From the NCBI GenBank assembly GCA_011523785.1, contig WTFW01000060.1, forward strand, positions 18,616-82,615: a stretch of DNA of 64,000 nucleotides, written 5' to 3'. This DNA comes from Chloroflexota bacterium. GTDB taxonomy: Bacteria > Chloroflexota > UBA11872. Positions within the stretch are counted from its first letter, which is position 1. The number at the start of each line of letters is the position of its first letter. The position numbers were made by a program, and so were the translations under genes. The notes under the pieces are model-generated. The model was not told where the DNA came from. It did no database searches and saw only the letters and a program-made list of their open reading frames with translations. Shown here in pieces: positions 46,151-55,565 of this stretch.

Positions 46151-46693
46151 CTAGCTGGCGAGTTGGGAAGCCAGCCGCGCCAGCGCGGCGCGCCAGAAGG
46201 TGCGCCTGGCTTCGACCTCGTTGCGGTCGGCGAGCTTGGAGTGCTGGACCTGCACGGTGCTCTTGGCGGGGCCTTTGTCCCAGAAGCTGACGTCCAGGTT
46301 GGTCTGGTCGTCGCTCCAGGTGATACGCATGGACTTGGGGCGGGTGGCGCGGCGGATGGTGATGGGTTCGTCGCCGAGCCAGCGCTGGCGGGACGCCGCG
46401 TCCTCCCAGGCCGTAAAAAGCACGTCGACGGATACGGGCAAGGTCTTGCTCACGCCGACCTGATAGCCGCGCGAGGTCTGGTGGACTTCGCGGCGGCCAC
46501 GGGCTTGCTCGTAGGCCACGGTGACCATCTGGCTCCACCAGCCGGACAGGCCGTGCCGTTTCCGCAGGCGGATAGCAATCTCACGATGTGCCAAGGCGGC
46601 GGCCCCCTCCGAGTCCAGGAGGTTGAACCACTCATCCCAGCGTCGGCCTGTCTTGGCGTGGACGGCGGAGTCGCTGATCGTCGGTTTTGTCAT
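46151..46693 (-). CDS. DUF4287/SRPBCC-type protein
   Basis: A 180-aa protein. The N-terminal 70 residues match the DUF4287-like pattern (VHAKTGRRWDEWFNLLD, then SGWWSQMVTVAYEQARGRRE), followed by an SRPBCC/AHSA1-like beta domain with VSVDVLFTAWEDAASRQRWL and ending in a long helix. Members of this two-part family are common and uncharacterised; they may bind a hydrophobic ligand. The start is ATG 46693. No obvious partner is adjacent. Confidence 0.75.
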   Translation of the reverse strand: MTKPTISDSAVHAKTGRRWDEWFNLLDSEGAAALAHREIAIRLRKRHGLSGWWSQMVTVAYEQARGRREVHQTSRGYQVGVSKTLPVSVDVLFTAWEDAASRQRWLGDEPITIRRATRPKSMRITWSDDQTNLDVSFWDKGPAKSTVQVQHSKLADRNEVEARRTFWRAALARLASQLAS

Positions 46694-46804
46694 GGCCTAG
46701 TCCCCGGGGCAATCCACCGGCTGAATCCAATACCCCTCCTGTAAACCGAGATTCACTGGACGCAAGTAGCCACACTCGGTACGGTGCTAGCGAATATGCC
46801 GGGA

Positions 46805-47632
46805 ATGAGAGCCTACTTGAGCCGCATGTTCAGCGCTTGGACGGATTCTGGACGTCGGACCTGGGCCGCCGCTGTGCTGATCGGGAGCATCACGACCGTG
46901 GCGCTGGCGGCGTGCGGCGAGGCGGAGCCCGAGGCGACGCCGACACCGGCGGCAACGCCCGTGCCGCCGATTACGGCTCCGGCCATGTCGCCAAGTCCCG
47001 CGCCCATTCCCACGGCCACGCCCGCGCCGACACCCACGGCGACGCCGGCGCCGACGCCCACGGCTCAGCCCGTGCCGCGACCCGTTACCCCGTCCGCGGC
47101 CCCGGCAACGCCTCCGCCCACGCCGACGCCTACAGGGGAGCCGGAGTCCACACCAGAAGCACCAGCGGTCACGCTAGTCGGCGTGGTCTTGCCGGAGGTG
47201 GGCCTGAATGTGCGCGACGCGCCGAGTGTTGACGAAGGTGCGATCCAATACGTGGCGTTGCAGGACGAAGAACTGGAGCTAACGGGCGAGACGACCGAGC
47301 TCGACGGCATCGTGTGGTACGGGTTGGCGGACGGCAATTGGGTGCAGGGCCAGTACCTGGAGATCAGCGAGCGAGTTTCAGAGGCCGCGCCGGAAGCCAC
47401 GCCGGAGGCTACGCCAGAGGCGGCAGCCGCAGCCATCGGCGTAGTGCTTCCCGAGATCGGCCTGAACGTGCGTGACGCACCGAGCGTGACCGACGGCGCT
47501 GTTCAGTACGTCGCCTTGCAGGGAGAGGAATTGGTGCTGACCGGTCAGACCGTCGAGGCCGAAGGCGCGGTCTGGTACGAGCTCGAGGACGGCAATTGGG
47601 TCCAGGGTCAGTACCTGGAGTTCAATCCCTAG
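46805..47632 (+). CDS. Lipoprotein with Pro/Thr linker and two SH3b domains
   Basis: The product has a lipoprotein signal (basic start MRAYLSRMFSAW, hydrophobic run, lipobox LAAC), a Pro/Thr/Ala-rich linker of about 85 residues, and two nearly identical SH3b modules (each with GLNVRDAPSV and W-Y-x-L-x-D-G-N-W-V-Q-G-Q-Y-L-E). Bacterial SH3 domains of this kind bind peptidoglycan or cell-surface peptides. The start is uncertain: GTG 46784, ATG 46796 and ATG 46805 are in frame; I use 46805, closest to the signal. The two modules are about 60 residues each with an Ala/Glu/Thr-Pro linker. Confidence 0.85.
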   Translation: MRAYLSRMFSAWTDSGRRTWAAAVLIGSITTVALAACGEAEPEATPTPAATPVPPITAPAMSPSPAPIPTATPAPTPTATPAPTPTAQPVPRPVTPSAAPATPPPTPTPTGEPESTPEAPAVTLVGVVLPEVGLNVRDAPSVDEGAIQYVALQDEELELTGETTELDGIVWYGLADGNWVQGQYLEISERVSEAAPEATPEATPEAAAAAIGVVLPEIGLNVRDAPSVTDGAVQYVALQGEELVLTGQTVEAEGAVWYELEDGNWVQGQYLEFNP

Positions 47633-47790
47633 ACACGAGCATTGAACTCGGCGTCGTCGCCGGTTGCAACCAGCCAGTCGTCGACCGGGCCGTCCCACCT
47701 GGTAATCGTCCAGCTGAAGCCGTCCTGATCGAGCGAGGCCAGTGCCGCGGAATCCGGTGCCAGGATCTCGAAGCGGATGGGTCGCGACAT
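47629..47790 (-). pseudogene. Truncated VOC (glyoxalase-like) remnant
   Basis: A 53-residue frame from ATG 47790 matches only the N-terminal part of a VOC-fold domain: a start like MSRPIRFEILAPD, then a helix, FSWTITRWDGPVDDWLVAT, which closely resembles the front half of the family. It then stops. A full VOC protein needs about 120 residues. The stop falls on the last bases of the convergent SH3 gene (shared CTAG, 47629-47632), so the missing half has apparently been deleted. It is probably non-functional, though a short real protein cannot be excluded. Confidence 0.5.
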
Positions 47791-47894
47791 CGAGATCTCC
47801 AGGGTTTTCGGGGGCGGAAGCCGGAACGCTGAGAGCTGCGTCTCAAGGAGGCAAGCTCCGTACACTGGTTCAGCCGGCTCGGAGGTCACCGCCT

Positions 47895-48104
47895 GTGATG
47901 GTGTTGCTGGGCGAACTGGCGCGGCGCTTGCTGACCAGCGTGATCACGCGCTATGCCTTCCTGTTCATCTCGGCCGTGCTCATTCCGTTCAGCCTGCGTC
48001 ACCCGATCATGACCGTGGGCGTGGTGCTGATTCTGGCGCTGTTTGGGTACCTCTTGTTCAGCGCCAGCCGCCAGGCGCGCGACCAGGACCACCAGGACTG
48101 GTGA
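47895..48104 (+). CDS. Small two-helix membrane protein
   Basis: A 69-aa protein. The GTG at 47895 has a strong GGAGG at 47881-47885 nine bases upstream; the next codon is ATG and could also start. The sequence shows two transmembrane segments (FLFISAVLIPFSLR and IMTVGVVLILALFGYLLF), then a polar tail. No family known to me. Strong ribosome site and composition support it. Confidence 0.65.
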   Translation: MMVLLGELARRLLTSVITRYAFLFISAVLIPFSLRHPIMTVGVVLILALFGYLLFSASRQARDQDHQDW

Positions 48105-48111
48105 CCGGGGC

Positions 48112-48537
48112 CTAGAGCACGCCTTTGGTCAGGATGAGGTTGCCGTACAGGCGCCGTTCGCCCGTGGCCACGATGGCAAAGGCCTGACGGGCTCGCTCGT
48201 AGAAGGCGAAGCGCTCCACGCGCTCGAATCCGACCGGCCCGCCGTGGGCAGCCTCGGCAATGCGCCGAAACTCGGCCCAGATCTCCGGCTCGGCGTCGGG
48301 ATCGCCGACCACGGCCATCACGGCCGCCGGCTCGTCCACATACTCGTCCAGCGGCAGCAGTGACAGGATGGCCTCGGCGGCGCGGGTCGCGCGCACGTCG
48401 TCCAGCCGGACCAGGCGCCTGGCGTTGGCCTCCGCCGGGAAGTTGGCATCCACGATGACCAGTTCGTCCCCGTGGCCCATGGCCGCGAGGATTCGGAGCA
48501 AATCCGGGCCCAGGAGCGGATCGATTCCCTTCAGCAT
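48112..48537 (-). CDS. RbsD/FucU-family sugar mutarotase
   Basis: A 141-aa protein of the fucose/ribose mutarotase family, which interconverts sugar anomers. MLKGIDPLLGPDLLRILAAM is the family start; the catalytic His22 is in MGHGDELVIVDANFP, and YGNLILTKGVL ends it. FucU-type rather than RbsD-type by its length and start. ATG 48537 is chosen because the frame upstream lacks family similarity. The adjacent amidohydrolase might belong to the same sugar pathway, but this is not shown. Confidence 0.88.
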   Translation of the reverse strand: MLKGIDPLLGPDLLRILAAMGHGDELVIVDANFPAEANARRLVRLDDVRATRAAEAILSLLPLDEYVDEPAAVMAVVGDPDAEPEIWAEFRRIAEAAHGGPVGFERVERFAFYERARQAFAIVATGERRLYGNLILTKGVL

Positions 48538-48664
48538 GGCGTGTCTCTGTGCGTGAGCATCGCGGCATGGTGTCACACCAGCGCCGCGACGGCGTGCGTC
48601 CTGTCACCGTTCCAGATTGGCGGCCGCGCTACGCTAAGCCGCTCCTGGAGGATAGGAGGTGACC

Positions 48665-49453
48665 GTGACGAAGCCAGCCAGCTACGCCGAGATAACGGCG
48701 CGTGTCGAAGCCGCAGCCGCCGCAGCGGGTCTTAAGCTCAGGCGCTATCCGATTGACGGACTGAACCTGGACTTGCTCCGGGTTGACATTGCGGCAGCGG
48801 AACCCGAGGCGGCGCGGCTGGCAGTGTTTGCCGGGACTCACGGTGATGAGCCGGCGCCGGTGGTCACGGTGCTGGAGTTCCTTGAGCAGCGGCTCTGGAC
48901 ACGGAGCCCGTCGATTGCCTTTAGCGTTTTCCCTTGCCTGAACCCGACCGGCTATGACCTGGGGACGCGCGAAAACAAGGACGGGATTGACCTGAACCGG
49001 CAGTTTGCGCGGGACGAGGTGCCCGAGGTGCGCACCTTGCGCGCGGCTGTGGCGAACGACGCGTTTGACACCTTCGTCGACGCGCACGAGGACCCTGAGG
49101 AAGTCGGGTTTTACACCTACGCGTTCTTCAGCGACAGCTCCTGGCCACGTCTCATTGTGGAGGCCGTGGCGGAGCAGGGGCCGATCGTTTCCACCCCCGA
49201 GGCCGACGAGCATCCCGTGGAGGGTGGCGTGGTGGCGCACGGCGATGAAGAGACCCGGGACGAACGGTTTCGGGAGTACATGGCGGATGGCGAGTGGCCA
49301 CTGCCGTTCTATTTCTATGATCGCGGGATTCGCGACTTCATGACCACGGAGACGCCAGGAATGATTGATCTGGCAACCCGCGTCGCCATGCAACACGCGG
49401 CGCGTGATCGCCTGGTCGACCTGCTGACCGACTCGAGGAGCGCCGACGCATGA
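48665..49453 (+). CDS. M14/AstE-like zinc carboxypeptidase or deacylase
   Basis: A 262-aa zinc hydrolase of the M14 superfamily. H59-x-x-E62 in GTHGDEP and H141 in VDAHED form the metal site, while N111-R112 (DLNRQF) binds the carboxylate. It resembles succinylglutamate desuccinylase/aspartoacylase and small carboxypeptidases; the catalytic Glu near the C-terminus is not certain. The start is GTG 48665 with AGGAGG at 48654-48659. It overlaps the next gene by four bases (ATGA). Confidence 0.82.
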   Translation: MTKPASYAEITARVEAAAAAAGLKLRRYPIDGLNLDLLRVDIAAAEPEAARLAVFAGTHGDEPAPVVTVLEFLEQRLWTRSPSIAFSVFPCLNPTGYDLGTRENKDGIDLNRQFARDEVPEVRTLRAAVANDAFDTFVDAHEDPEEVGFYTYAFFSDSSWPRLIVEAVAEQGPIVSTPEADEHPVEGGVVAHGDEETRDERFREYMADGEWPLPFYFYDRGIRDFMTTETPGMIDLATRVAMQHAARDRLVDLLTDSRSADA

Positions 49454-50340
49454 CGGACAGGGGACTTCCGGTAATCGACGCCCACGCCCACGTTGGGGCG
49501 CAGCAACCTCAGGATCATATGCCCGGCTACTGGCCCGAGGGCAAGAATGGCCAGTCCGAGGCCGACATGCTGGCTTGCATGGACGCCACCGGGGTCGACT
49601 ACGCCGTGCTGCATACCTGCAACATCTGGGGCATGAAGTACGCGGCGCGAATGGTTCGAGAGCACGGTGACCGATTCATAGCGGTGATTAAGGTCGAAGG
49701 CGGCCTGGCGCACCTCCCGCCCCAGTTGGCGACCATTCAGCGTCACGTGGAGGACGAAGGGTTCAAAGGGTTGTACTACGACCCCTGGCCGCCGTCGGAC
49801 GACGCGTTTGCCAACTTTCATGCGCCGAGGTTCTGGCCCGTGTGGGAGCTCGTCGATCAGCTGAAACTGCCGGTGTGCACCGTGTCGTATGGCACCGATT
49901 CGCCGGACCACTTTCAGGCCCTGATCAAGCTGCTGGACGCGTGGCCGGACCTGACGATTACCGTCGTGCACGGGCTGTATGTGGGAAGAAAGACGCCGGA
50001 CGGCCTGATCGACGAGGAAGGCCGAGTGACTTTCGACCAAGGCATCGTTGACCTGGTAAAGAACTACGATGTCAACCTGGAAATCCTGGCGGGGTATCCG
50101 GGGGCTTGGTGGGGTCCGGACGATGTCGTGCTTCGTGCTCTGTACGACACATTTGGTCCGCGCAAGCTGATCTGGGGGTCGGAGTTCACGAAGGCCAACG
50201 CGCTGACGGACGAGCAGGCGCGCTCACCCGGGCATTACGCCAAGCAAGTCAACTACCTGCGGGACCGCTGCCCGTATATTCCTCCTGAGGATCGGGCCTG
50301 GATCATGGGCGGAAACACGGCACGGATCTACGGCGTGTAG
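49450..50340 (+). CDS. Amidohydrolase-2-family metal-dependent hydrolase
   Basis: A 296-aa TIM-barrel hydrolase. D10-A-H12-A-H14 provides the first metal ligands; further histidines follow, including VVHGLYV. The family contains lactonases and decarboxylases (fuconolactonase, ACMSD). The ATGA overlap with the M14 gene indicates that both enzymes act on a shared substrate. Substrate unknown. Confidence 0.85.
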   Translation: MTDRGLPVIDAHAHVGAQQPQDHMPGYWPEGKNGQSEADMLACMDATGVDYAVLHTCNIWGMKYAARMVREHGDRFIAVIKVEGGLAHLPPQLATIQRHVEDEGFKGLYYDPWPPSDDAFANFHAPRFWPVWELVDQLKLPVCTVSYGTDSPDHFQALIKLLDAWPDLTITVVHGLYVGRKTPDGLIDEEGRVTFDQGIVDLVKNYDVNLEILAGYPGAWWGPDDVVLRALYDTFGPRKLIWGSEFTKANALTDEQARSPGHYAKQVNYLRDRCPYIPPEDRAWIMGGNTARIYGV

Positions 50341-50468
50341 CCGCCGACCGGGCGACCACGGGCAATGGGCCGCTTGCTTGGATACGGACTCTGTGTAGGA
50401 AGACTTACCGAGGACATCCACCCCGTGCCACATAGAATGCGCGGACAGCGTGGCGCAAAGGTGGGCAC

Positions 50469-50888
50469 ATGCAATCGTCAAAGGTCCGACGGCTCATTCG
50501 ACTACTCGTTGTATGCCTCTGGCTGCCGCTGGCCATCCTGGTGGTTTCAGTGATTCGCTTTGGCAGCTTGCCAACTGACGCCGGCCTGGGTGGACCGTTG
50601 GCGGTTGGCGCCATGGTTGGGTCGATGGTGCTCTTCACCTGGATCGCGGCGATTCCGCTGACCGCGGCGCTAACGCTGTTGCATCGGCGCGCGCGCATCC
50701 TGGCCTACGTGTGCGGTGCGGTGCTCGGGCCGATCACGGTGTTCGGGGCGTTGATTGGCGGCCTGTTCGGGCCCATCGGCATCGTGGCCTACCCGCTGGT
50801 GTTCTCCGCGCCGGCCTGGATCGCCCTGGGCATAACTGCCCTGATTCAGCGGGGCCGTACGAACGCGAGGCCGGCGGAGAGCGCCTAG
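50469..50888 (+). CDS. Four-helix membrane protein
   Basis: A 139-aa hydrophobic protein of about four transmembrane helices (LLVVCLWLPLAILVVSVI, GAMVGSMVLFTWIAAIPL, LAYVCGAVLGPITVFGAL, VAYPLVFSAPAWIALGI) ending in a short polar tail. It is related to each half of the larger membrane protein downstream (recurring LWLPLA, VLFTW, VLGPIT and VFSAPAW). No known family. Start ATG 50469. Confidence 0.6.
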   Translation: MQSSKVRRLIRLLVVCLWLPLAILVVSVIRFGSLPTDAGLGGPLAVGAMVGSMVLFTWIAAIPLTAALTLLHRRARILAYVCGAVLGPITVFGALIGGLFGPIGIVAYPLVFSAPAWIALGITALIQRGRTNARPAESA

Positions 50889-51112
50889 AGCGACCCGGCG
50901 GCATCAGGCAGCCTGATTGCACATGCCCGTGGCTGCTCGCGCTCGGCACCGAGCGGTTACAGCCGAGCGAGACCGCAGCTTGGCTTGGCGTTCACCTGAC
51001 TTAGCAGCACTAGCCATGTGTAGCGCTTTCGTCTAAGCGACGCCGCAGGCATGCACGAGTGTTCATGAGTCCAATAGGATGTCGTGAAGTGCAGGTGTAT
51101 TAGACCGTCAAC

Positions 51113-52024
51113 TTGAGCAAGTTAGCCGTGCTACACGCTTTAAAGCTGGCTGCAGCGTCGCTGTGGCTACCGGTTGCGACCGAGGTGGTTTGGGCTCTAC
51201 GGACTGGAGGTGCGCCAACGCCTGCGGAGCTAGTCGACGCCGGCGACGTCCTGGTGTTTACCTGGCTAGGGGCGCTTCCGCTCACCCTGGCGGTTCGTCA
51301 GCTGTGGAAGCGCTCGCACCTAGTGGCGTGCGTCTATGCCGTCGTGCTGGGTCCGCTGACCATTGCCTTGCTGGGTGGCGGTCTGTCCCCGCCCTGGCCC
51401 GTGGAAGTTGGGTTTGCCGTAATCACCTTGCGAGTGCTACCCGACCCAAGCATGTTCGGAAGTATCGAGGAAATCGTCTGGAGCCTGCAGAGCAACGTCG
51501 TTGCGTCCATAGCCGACGGCCCCCGTATCTGGCTTTATGCGCTCGTGTTTTCCGTGCCTGCCTGGACGGCTCTGGTGATCGTCGAACGCATTCCGTTCAG
51601 ATGGGACAGCCCAGTCACCTGGACGACCGCTTCTCGGGTTCTCCGACTGGTCGCTGTTCCTTTGTGGCTCCCGCTGGCCCTATTTGCACTGACCTTGACG
51701 CACCTCGGCAGTCCCCAGAGTGAGCCCGAGGTATCGAGCGCCGTTCGGCTCTTGGCACCGATCTATGTGTTTGCCTGGCTCGCCGCACACCCGCTGAGCC
51801 TCGGGATTCATTTGTTGCACGGTCATTCGCGCGCGCTGGTTTACGTCTTAGGCGTCGCCCTAGGTGCGTTGACCATCGCGTTGGCCCCGGCCTGGAGTCC
51901 GGCCGGGGTACTGGGGACCATGCTATTCGCTACGGTCATCGCACTCCCGGCTTGGCTGATGCTAACTGCGCTCGCGTTTCTCAGGCGCCGTCAGACTGCT
52001 CGAGGTGCGTCGGCAAGCGCGTGA
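51113..52024 (+). CDS. Membrane protein with an internal duplication of the four-helix unit
   Basis: A 303-aa protein of about eight helices made of two repeats of the upstream 139-aa protein's plan. The first repeat reads ASLWLPVATEV, VLVFTWLGALPL, VLGPLTIA, VFSVPAWTALV. The second reads VPLWLPLALFAL, IYVFAWLAAHPLSL, VALGALTIALA, VIALPAWLMLTA. The start is TTG 51113, the only start near the first helix. A duplication followed by fusion seems likely. Function unknown; possibly a transporter or channel. Confidence 0.6.
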   Translation: MSKLAVLHALKLAAASLWLPVATEVVWALRTGGAPTPAELVDAGDVLVFTWLGALPLTLAVRQLWKRSHLVACVYAVVLGPLTIALLGGGLSPPWPVEVGFAVITLRVLPDPSMFGSIEEIVWSLQSNVVASIADGPRIWLYALVFSVPAWTALVIVERIPFRWDSPVTWTTASRVLRLVAVPLWLPLALFALTLTHLGSPQSEPEVSSAVRLLAPIYVFAWLAAHPLSLGIHLLHGHSRALVYVLGVALGALTIALAPAWSPAGVLGTMLFATVIALPAWLMLTALAFLRRRQTARGASASA

Positions 52025-52321
52025 GCCCAACTATCGCGCGGACAACTAACTATTCTGGAGGCCGCTGCTCTTGGTGGCTCGTGACCTGCTGGAAGGCGTG
52101 GCCGATTTGGAGGACGGTGGCGTCGTCGTGCATGCGGCCGACGATCTGGAGGCCGACCGGGAGACCGTCGGCGAAGCCCATGGGGACGACGAGCGCCGGA
52201 TGGTGGGATGCGTTGAACAGCGAGGCGTGGTAGGTGTCGTTGGCGCGGGCGTCGAAGCGCTTGATGGGTTCGGCCGGGTAGGGATAGGCGGGACTCAGCA
52301 GAAAGTCGCGAGACCCCAGGG

Positions 52322-53134
52322 CGTCTGATACCGCGGCCTCGATGGCCGCCCGTGCCTCGAGTCCTCGCAGGTAGTCGAAGGCCGTGGCGTCGGCGCCGAC
52401 GTTGAGGCGCTCATGGATGGACGGGTCGATCGAGCTGAAGTCTCCATCGAACATTCCGTGGATGCTGACGTAGCCCTCGGAACGGGAGACGACCTGGGCA
52501 GCTCTTGGATCAAGGGCTGCGGGCAGAGTCCAGGAGTCGATCTGGACGTCCAGATCCCGAATTGCTTGAACGGCCTCGGCGAACAACTCGCGGATTCGCG
52601 GCAGGGCGTCGTCCGCGAAGTCCTGGATGATGCCGGCGCGGTAGCCGCCGATTGGATCGTTGAGGGCGGCGGCGAAGGATCCGGCGGGTTGCGTGACTGC
52701 GTCCAGATCGTTGGGGTCCGGTCCGGCCATGGCTTCCAACATGAAGGCGCAGTCGGCGGCGGAGCGGGTCATGGGGCCGATGTGGTCGAAGTTGCGGACC
52801 AGCGGGCGGGCGCCGGTGCGGCCGACCAGGCCATGGGTGGGCTTGAGTCCGGTGATGCCGGTCATGTGCGAGGGGATGCGCACCGAGCCGCCGGTGTCGG
52901 TACCGAGCGCACCAAGCGCCATTCCAGTGGCGACTGCGGCAGCCGAGCCGCCGGACGAGCCGCCGGGATGCCGGCTGAGGTCCCACGGGTTGCGGGTGGG
53001 TCCGAAGTGCGGGTTGTCGGTGGTAATGCCGCGGGCGAGTTCGTGGGTGTTGGTCTTGCCGAGGATCACCGCTCCGGCGTTCCGCAGCTGCTGAACCACG
53101 TGCGCGTCGGCGGCGGGTCGATGGTCGCGGAATC
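52322..53134 (+). repeat. Tandem duplication, copy 1 (left)
   Basis: First copy of a direct 812-bp repeat. It begins at CGTCTGATACCG and ends at GGAATC; the bordering bases 52321 and 53135 differ from the corresponding bases of copy 2. The two copies share the base at 53134, a one-base microhomology. I see no mismatch in the stretches I compared. Confidence 0.9.
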
Positions 53135-53946
53135 GTCTGATACCGCGGCCTCGATGGCCGCCCGTGCCTCGAGTCCTCGCAGGTAGTCGAAGGCCGTGGC
53201 GTCGGCGCCGACGTTGAGGCGCTCATGGATGGACGGGTCGATCGAGCTGAAGTCTCCATCGAACATTCCGTGGATGCTGACGTAGCCCTCGGAACGGGAG
53301 ACGACCTGGGCAGCTCTTGGATCAAGGGCTGCGGGCAGAGTCCAGGAGTCGATCTGGACGTCCAGATCCCGAATTGCTTGAACGGCCTCGGCGAACAACT
53401 CGCGGATTCGCGGCAGGGCGTCGTCCGCGAAGTCCTGGATGATGCCGGCGCGGTAGCCGCCGATTGGATCGTTGAGGGCGGCGGCGAAGGATCCGGCGGG
53501 TTGCGTGACTGCGTCCAGATCGTTGGGGTCCGGTCCGGCCATGGCTTCCAACATGAAGGCGCAGTCGGCGGCGGAGCGGGTCATGGGGCCGATGTGGTCG
53601 AAGTTGCGGACCAGCGGGCGGGCGCCGGTGCGGCCGACCAGGCCATGGGTGGGCTTGAGTCCGGTGATGCCGGTCATGTGCGAGGGGATGCGCACCGAGC
53701 CGCCGGTGTCGGTACCGAGCGCACCAAGCGCCATTCCAGTGGCGACTGCGGCAGCCGAGCCGCCGGACGAGCCGCCGGGATGCCGGCTGAGGTCCCACGG
53801 GTTGCGGGTGGGTCCGAAGTGCGGGTTGTCGGTGGTAATGCCGCGGGCGAGTTCGTGGGTGTTGGTCTTGCCGAGGATCACCGCTCCGGCGTTCCGCAGC
53901 TGCTGAACCACGTGCGCGTCGGCGGCGGGTCGATGGTCGCGGAATC
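53134..53946 (+). repeat. Tandem duplication, copy 2 (right)
   Basis: Second copy, offset by 812 bases from copy 1. It appears identical wherever compared, so the event is very recent or an artefact. 812 is not a multiple of three, which is why the amidase frame breaks at the junction. Confidence 0.9.
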
Positions 53947-54362
53947 TGATGGATCCGTAGGTCGTAACCACGCCGGCGGTGTCGATAACGTCCTTGATGG
54001 CGATGGGGATGCCGTCCATTGGGCCGCGGCGCTCGCCGGCCTCGGCCCTGGCGTCGGCGGCCCGCGCGTCGTCCCGAGCGGAGTCGGACATGACACAGGT
54101 GTACGCGTTGAGCGTGGGATTCAATTGCTCGATGCGAGCCAGAATGGCGTCGGTCAACTCCAACGACGACGGTCCGCCGACGGCGAGCGCCGCGGCGGCC
54201 TGACCGATCTCCAGGTAGCCCAACTCGTGCACCTCAGCCATAACGGTCACGCTCTCCGCATCCAGCGAACCGCCGCCTACGGTATCAGCCGGCTGCCGCT
54301 GTTTTCCGAGGAGCGGTCGAGTGCCAGAATGAGTCCGCCGAAACCTGCGGATTCGAAGCCCC

Positions 54363-55160
54363 ATGTCTAATCCCCATGCCGACGAACTGATTGAGCGCGG
54401 CGTCACGCTGATTGAAGGCGTGATTCCGCCGGACGAGGTGCCTGGAATCCGTGACCGGGTTCGGGACGACATCATGGCCAACAACGACATCGACATCCCG
54501 GCGCTGGGCAAGACCTCCAATCTCTTGCGGATCAACCAGGACCTGGCGCCGTACCTTGCCGAGCCCCGACTGACGGCGGTGCTGGACGCCACCCTGGGCC
54601 CGGGCTTTCGACTGTCGTTCTTCACGGGATTCGTGACCGGGCCGGGACGCACGCGTGACGTGTGGCATGCCGACTGGCCCTACAACCAGGAGCACAACAC
54701 GCGAATCCCGGCGCCGTATCCGGATATTCCGCTGCACTTCACGACGTTCTGGATGCTGACGGATTTCAGGGTTGAGAACGGGGCCACGATCATCGTGCCG
54801 GGCAGCCACAAGCTGCACGATCACCCGCGTGACGGCGGACCCTACGGCGACGCAATGACACCGCGCGGCGACGAGGAACGGTTGCTCGGTTCGGCCGGGT
54901 CGGTGGGCATCGTGGACAGCCGCGTCTGGCACGCGGTGTCGCCGAATCTGACGAACGAGGACCGCGTGGCCGTGGTGATTCGCTACGCCGCCTGGTGGCT
55001 CAACCTGAATCCGACGCGTACGAGCTCACAGGAGTACGACCCGGCGTATCACAGGTCGCGGATCGACGACCTTCCCGAGGACGTGTACCTGGACCTGCCG
55101 GCCGAGGTGCAGCCACAGGTTCGGCACCTGCTCCCACCTGGAGCGGCGGCCCTGGCGTAG
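54363..55160 (+). CDS. PhyH-type Fe(II)/2-oxoglutarate dioxygenase
   Basis: A 265-aa member of the phytanoyl-CoA dioxygenase family. The iron triad is H102-x-D104 (WHADWPY) and H190 (WHAVSP), and R201 is suited to bind 2-oxoglutarate. IVPGSHKLHD matches the family. Start ATG 54363. Substrate unknown; such genes are abundant in marine Chloroflexota (general knowledge). Divergent from the amidase. Confidence 0.88.
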   Translation: MSNPHADELIERGVTLIEGVIPPDEVPGIRDRVRDDIMANNDIDIPALGKTSNLLRINQDLAPYLAEPRLTAVLDATLGPGFRLSFFTGFVTGPGRTRDVWHADWPYNQEHNTRIPAPYPDIPLHFTTFWMLTDFRVENGATIIVPGSHKLHDHPRDGGPYGDAMTPRGDEERLLGSAGSVGIVDSRVWHAVSPNLTNEDRVAVVIRYAAWWLNLNPTRTSSQEYDPAYHRSRIDDLPEDVYLDLPAEVQPQVRHLLPPGAAALA

Positions 55161-55187
55161 GTCGCGCAGCCTCGCCGCGCCGCCTGG

Positions 55188-55565
55188 CTAGCCGACCGTG
55201 CCGTCGTCGCGTCGGTGCAGCATGACGGGGTTGCCGTCGAGGTCACTGACGACCGCAATCGTGCAGGTGCCGCTCTCGAAGGGCTCCATGGCCACGTTAC
55301 CGCCCGCCTCCTTGACCCGTTCGGCCATTGCGGCGACGTCCTCACATGCAAATGCCGTGGACGGACGCATTCCGGCATCCGACGCGGCTATCGGGGCGTC
55401 GTCCTCCACATGCAGCGCGACGGTCATGTTGCCCGCCTGCAGTTCGCCCCACATGCCGCCCACGCTGAAGGCTGGCGTGAGGCCCAGGACGTCGCGGTAG
55501 AAAGCTGTGGCCCTTTCGAGGTCGGAAACCGGGAAGTAGACGTAGTCGACGCCGAGAACCTTCAT
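55188..55565 (-). CDS. VOC-family (glyoxalase/bleomycin-resistance fold) protein
   Basis: A complete 125-aa VOC protein: VYFPVSDLERATAFYRDVLG, a middle strand, FACEDVAAMAERVKEAGG, and VVSDLDGNPVMLH at the end, giving two beta-alpha-beta-beta-beta units. Metal-binding positions are only partly conserved. Start ATG 55565. Convergent with the PhyH gene with 27 bp between stops. Confidence 0.87.
   Translation of the reverse strand: MKVLGVDYVYFPVSDLERATAFYRDVLGLTPAFSVGGMWGELQAGNMTVALHVEDDAPIAASDAGMRPSTAFACEDVAAMAERVKEAGGNVAMEPFESGTCTIAVVSDLDGNPVMLHRRDDGTVG

Larger units (their letters stand above)
52050..54241 (-). pseudogene. Amidase-signature enzyme disrupted by an 812-bp tandem duplication
   Basis: Reading from ATG 54241 the sequence is a normal amidase-signature hydrolase with K83, the cis-Ser loop GGSSGGS (156-162) and the nucleophile in TDTGGS (177-182). 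At the repeat junction (53134) the frame shifts and a 22-codon foreign tail ends it at 53066 (391 aa). The rest of the enzyme follows from the other repeat copy in another frame and ends at 52050. Removing one 812-bp copy restores a perfect 459-aa amidase. If the duplication is real the gene is broken, although the N-terminal fragment keeps the full triad. An assembly error is a serious alternative. Confidence 0.85.
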
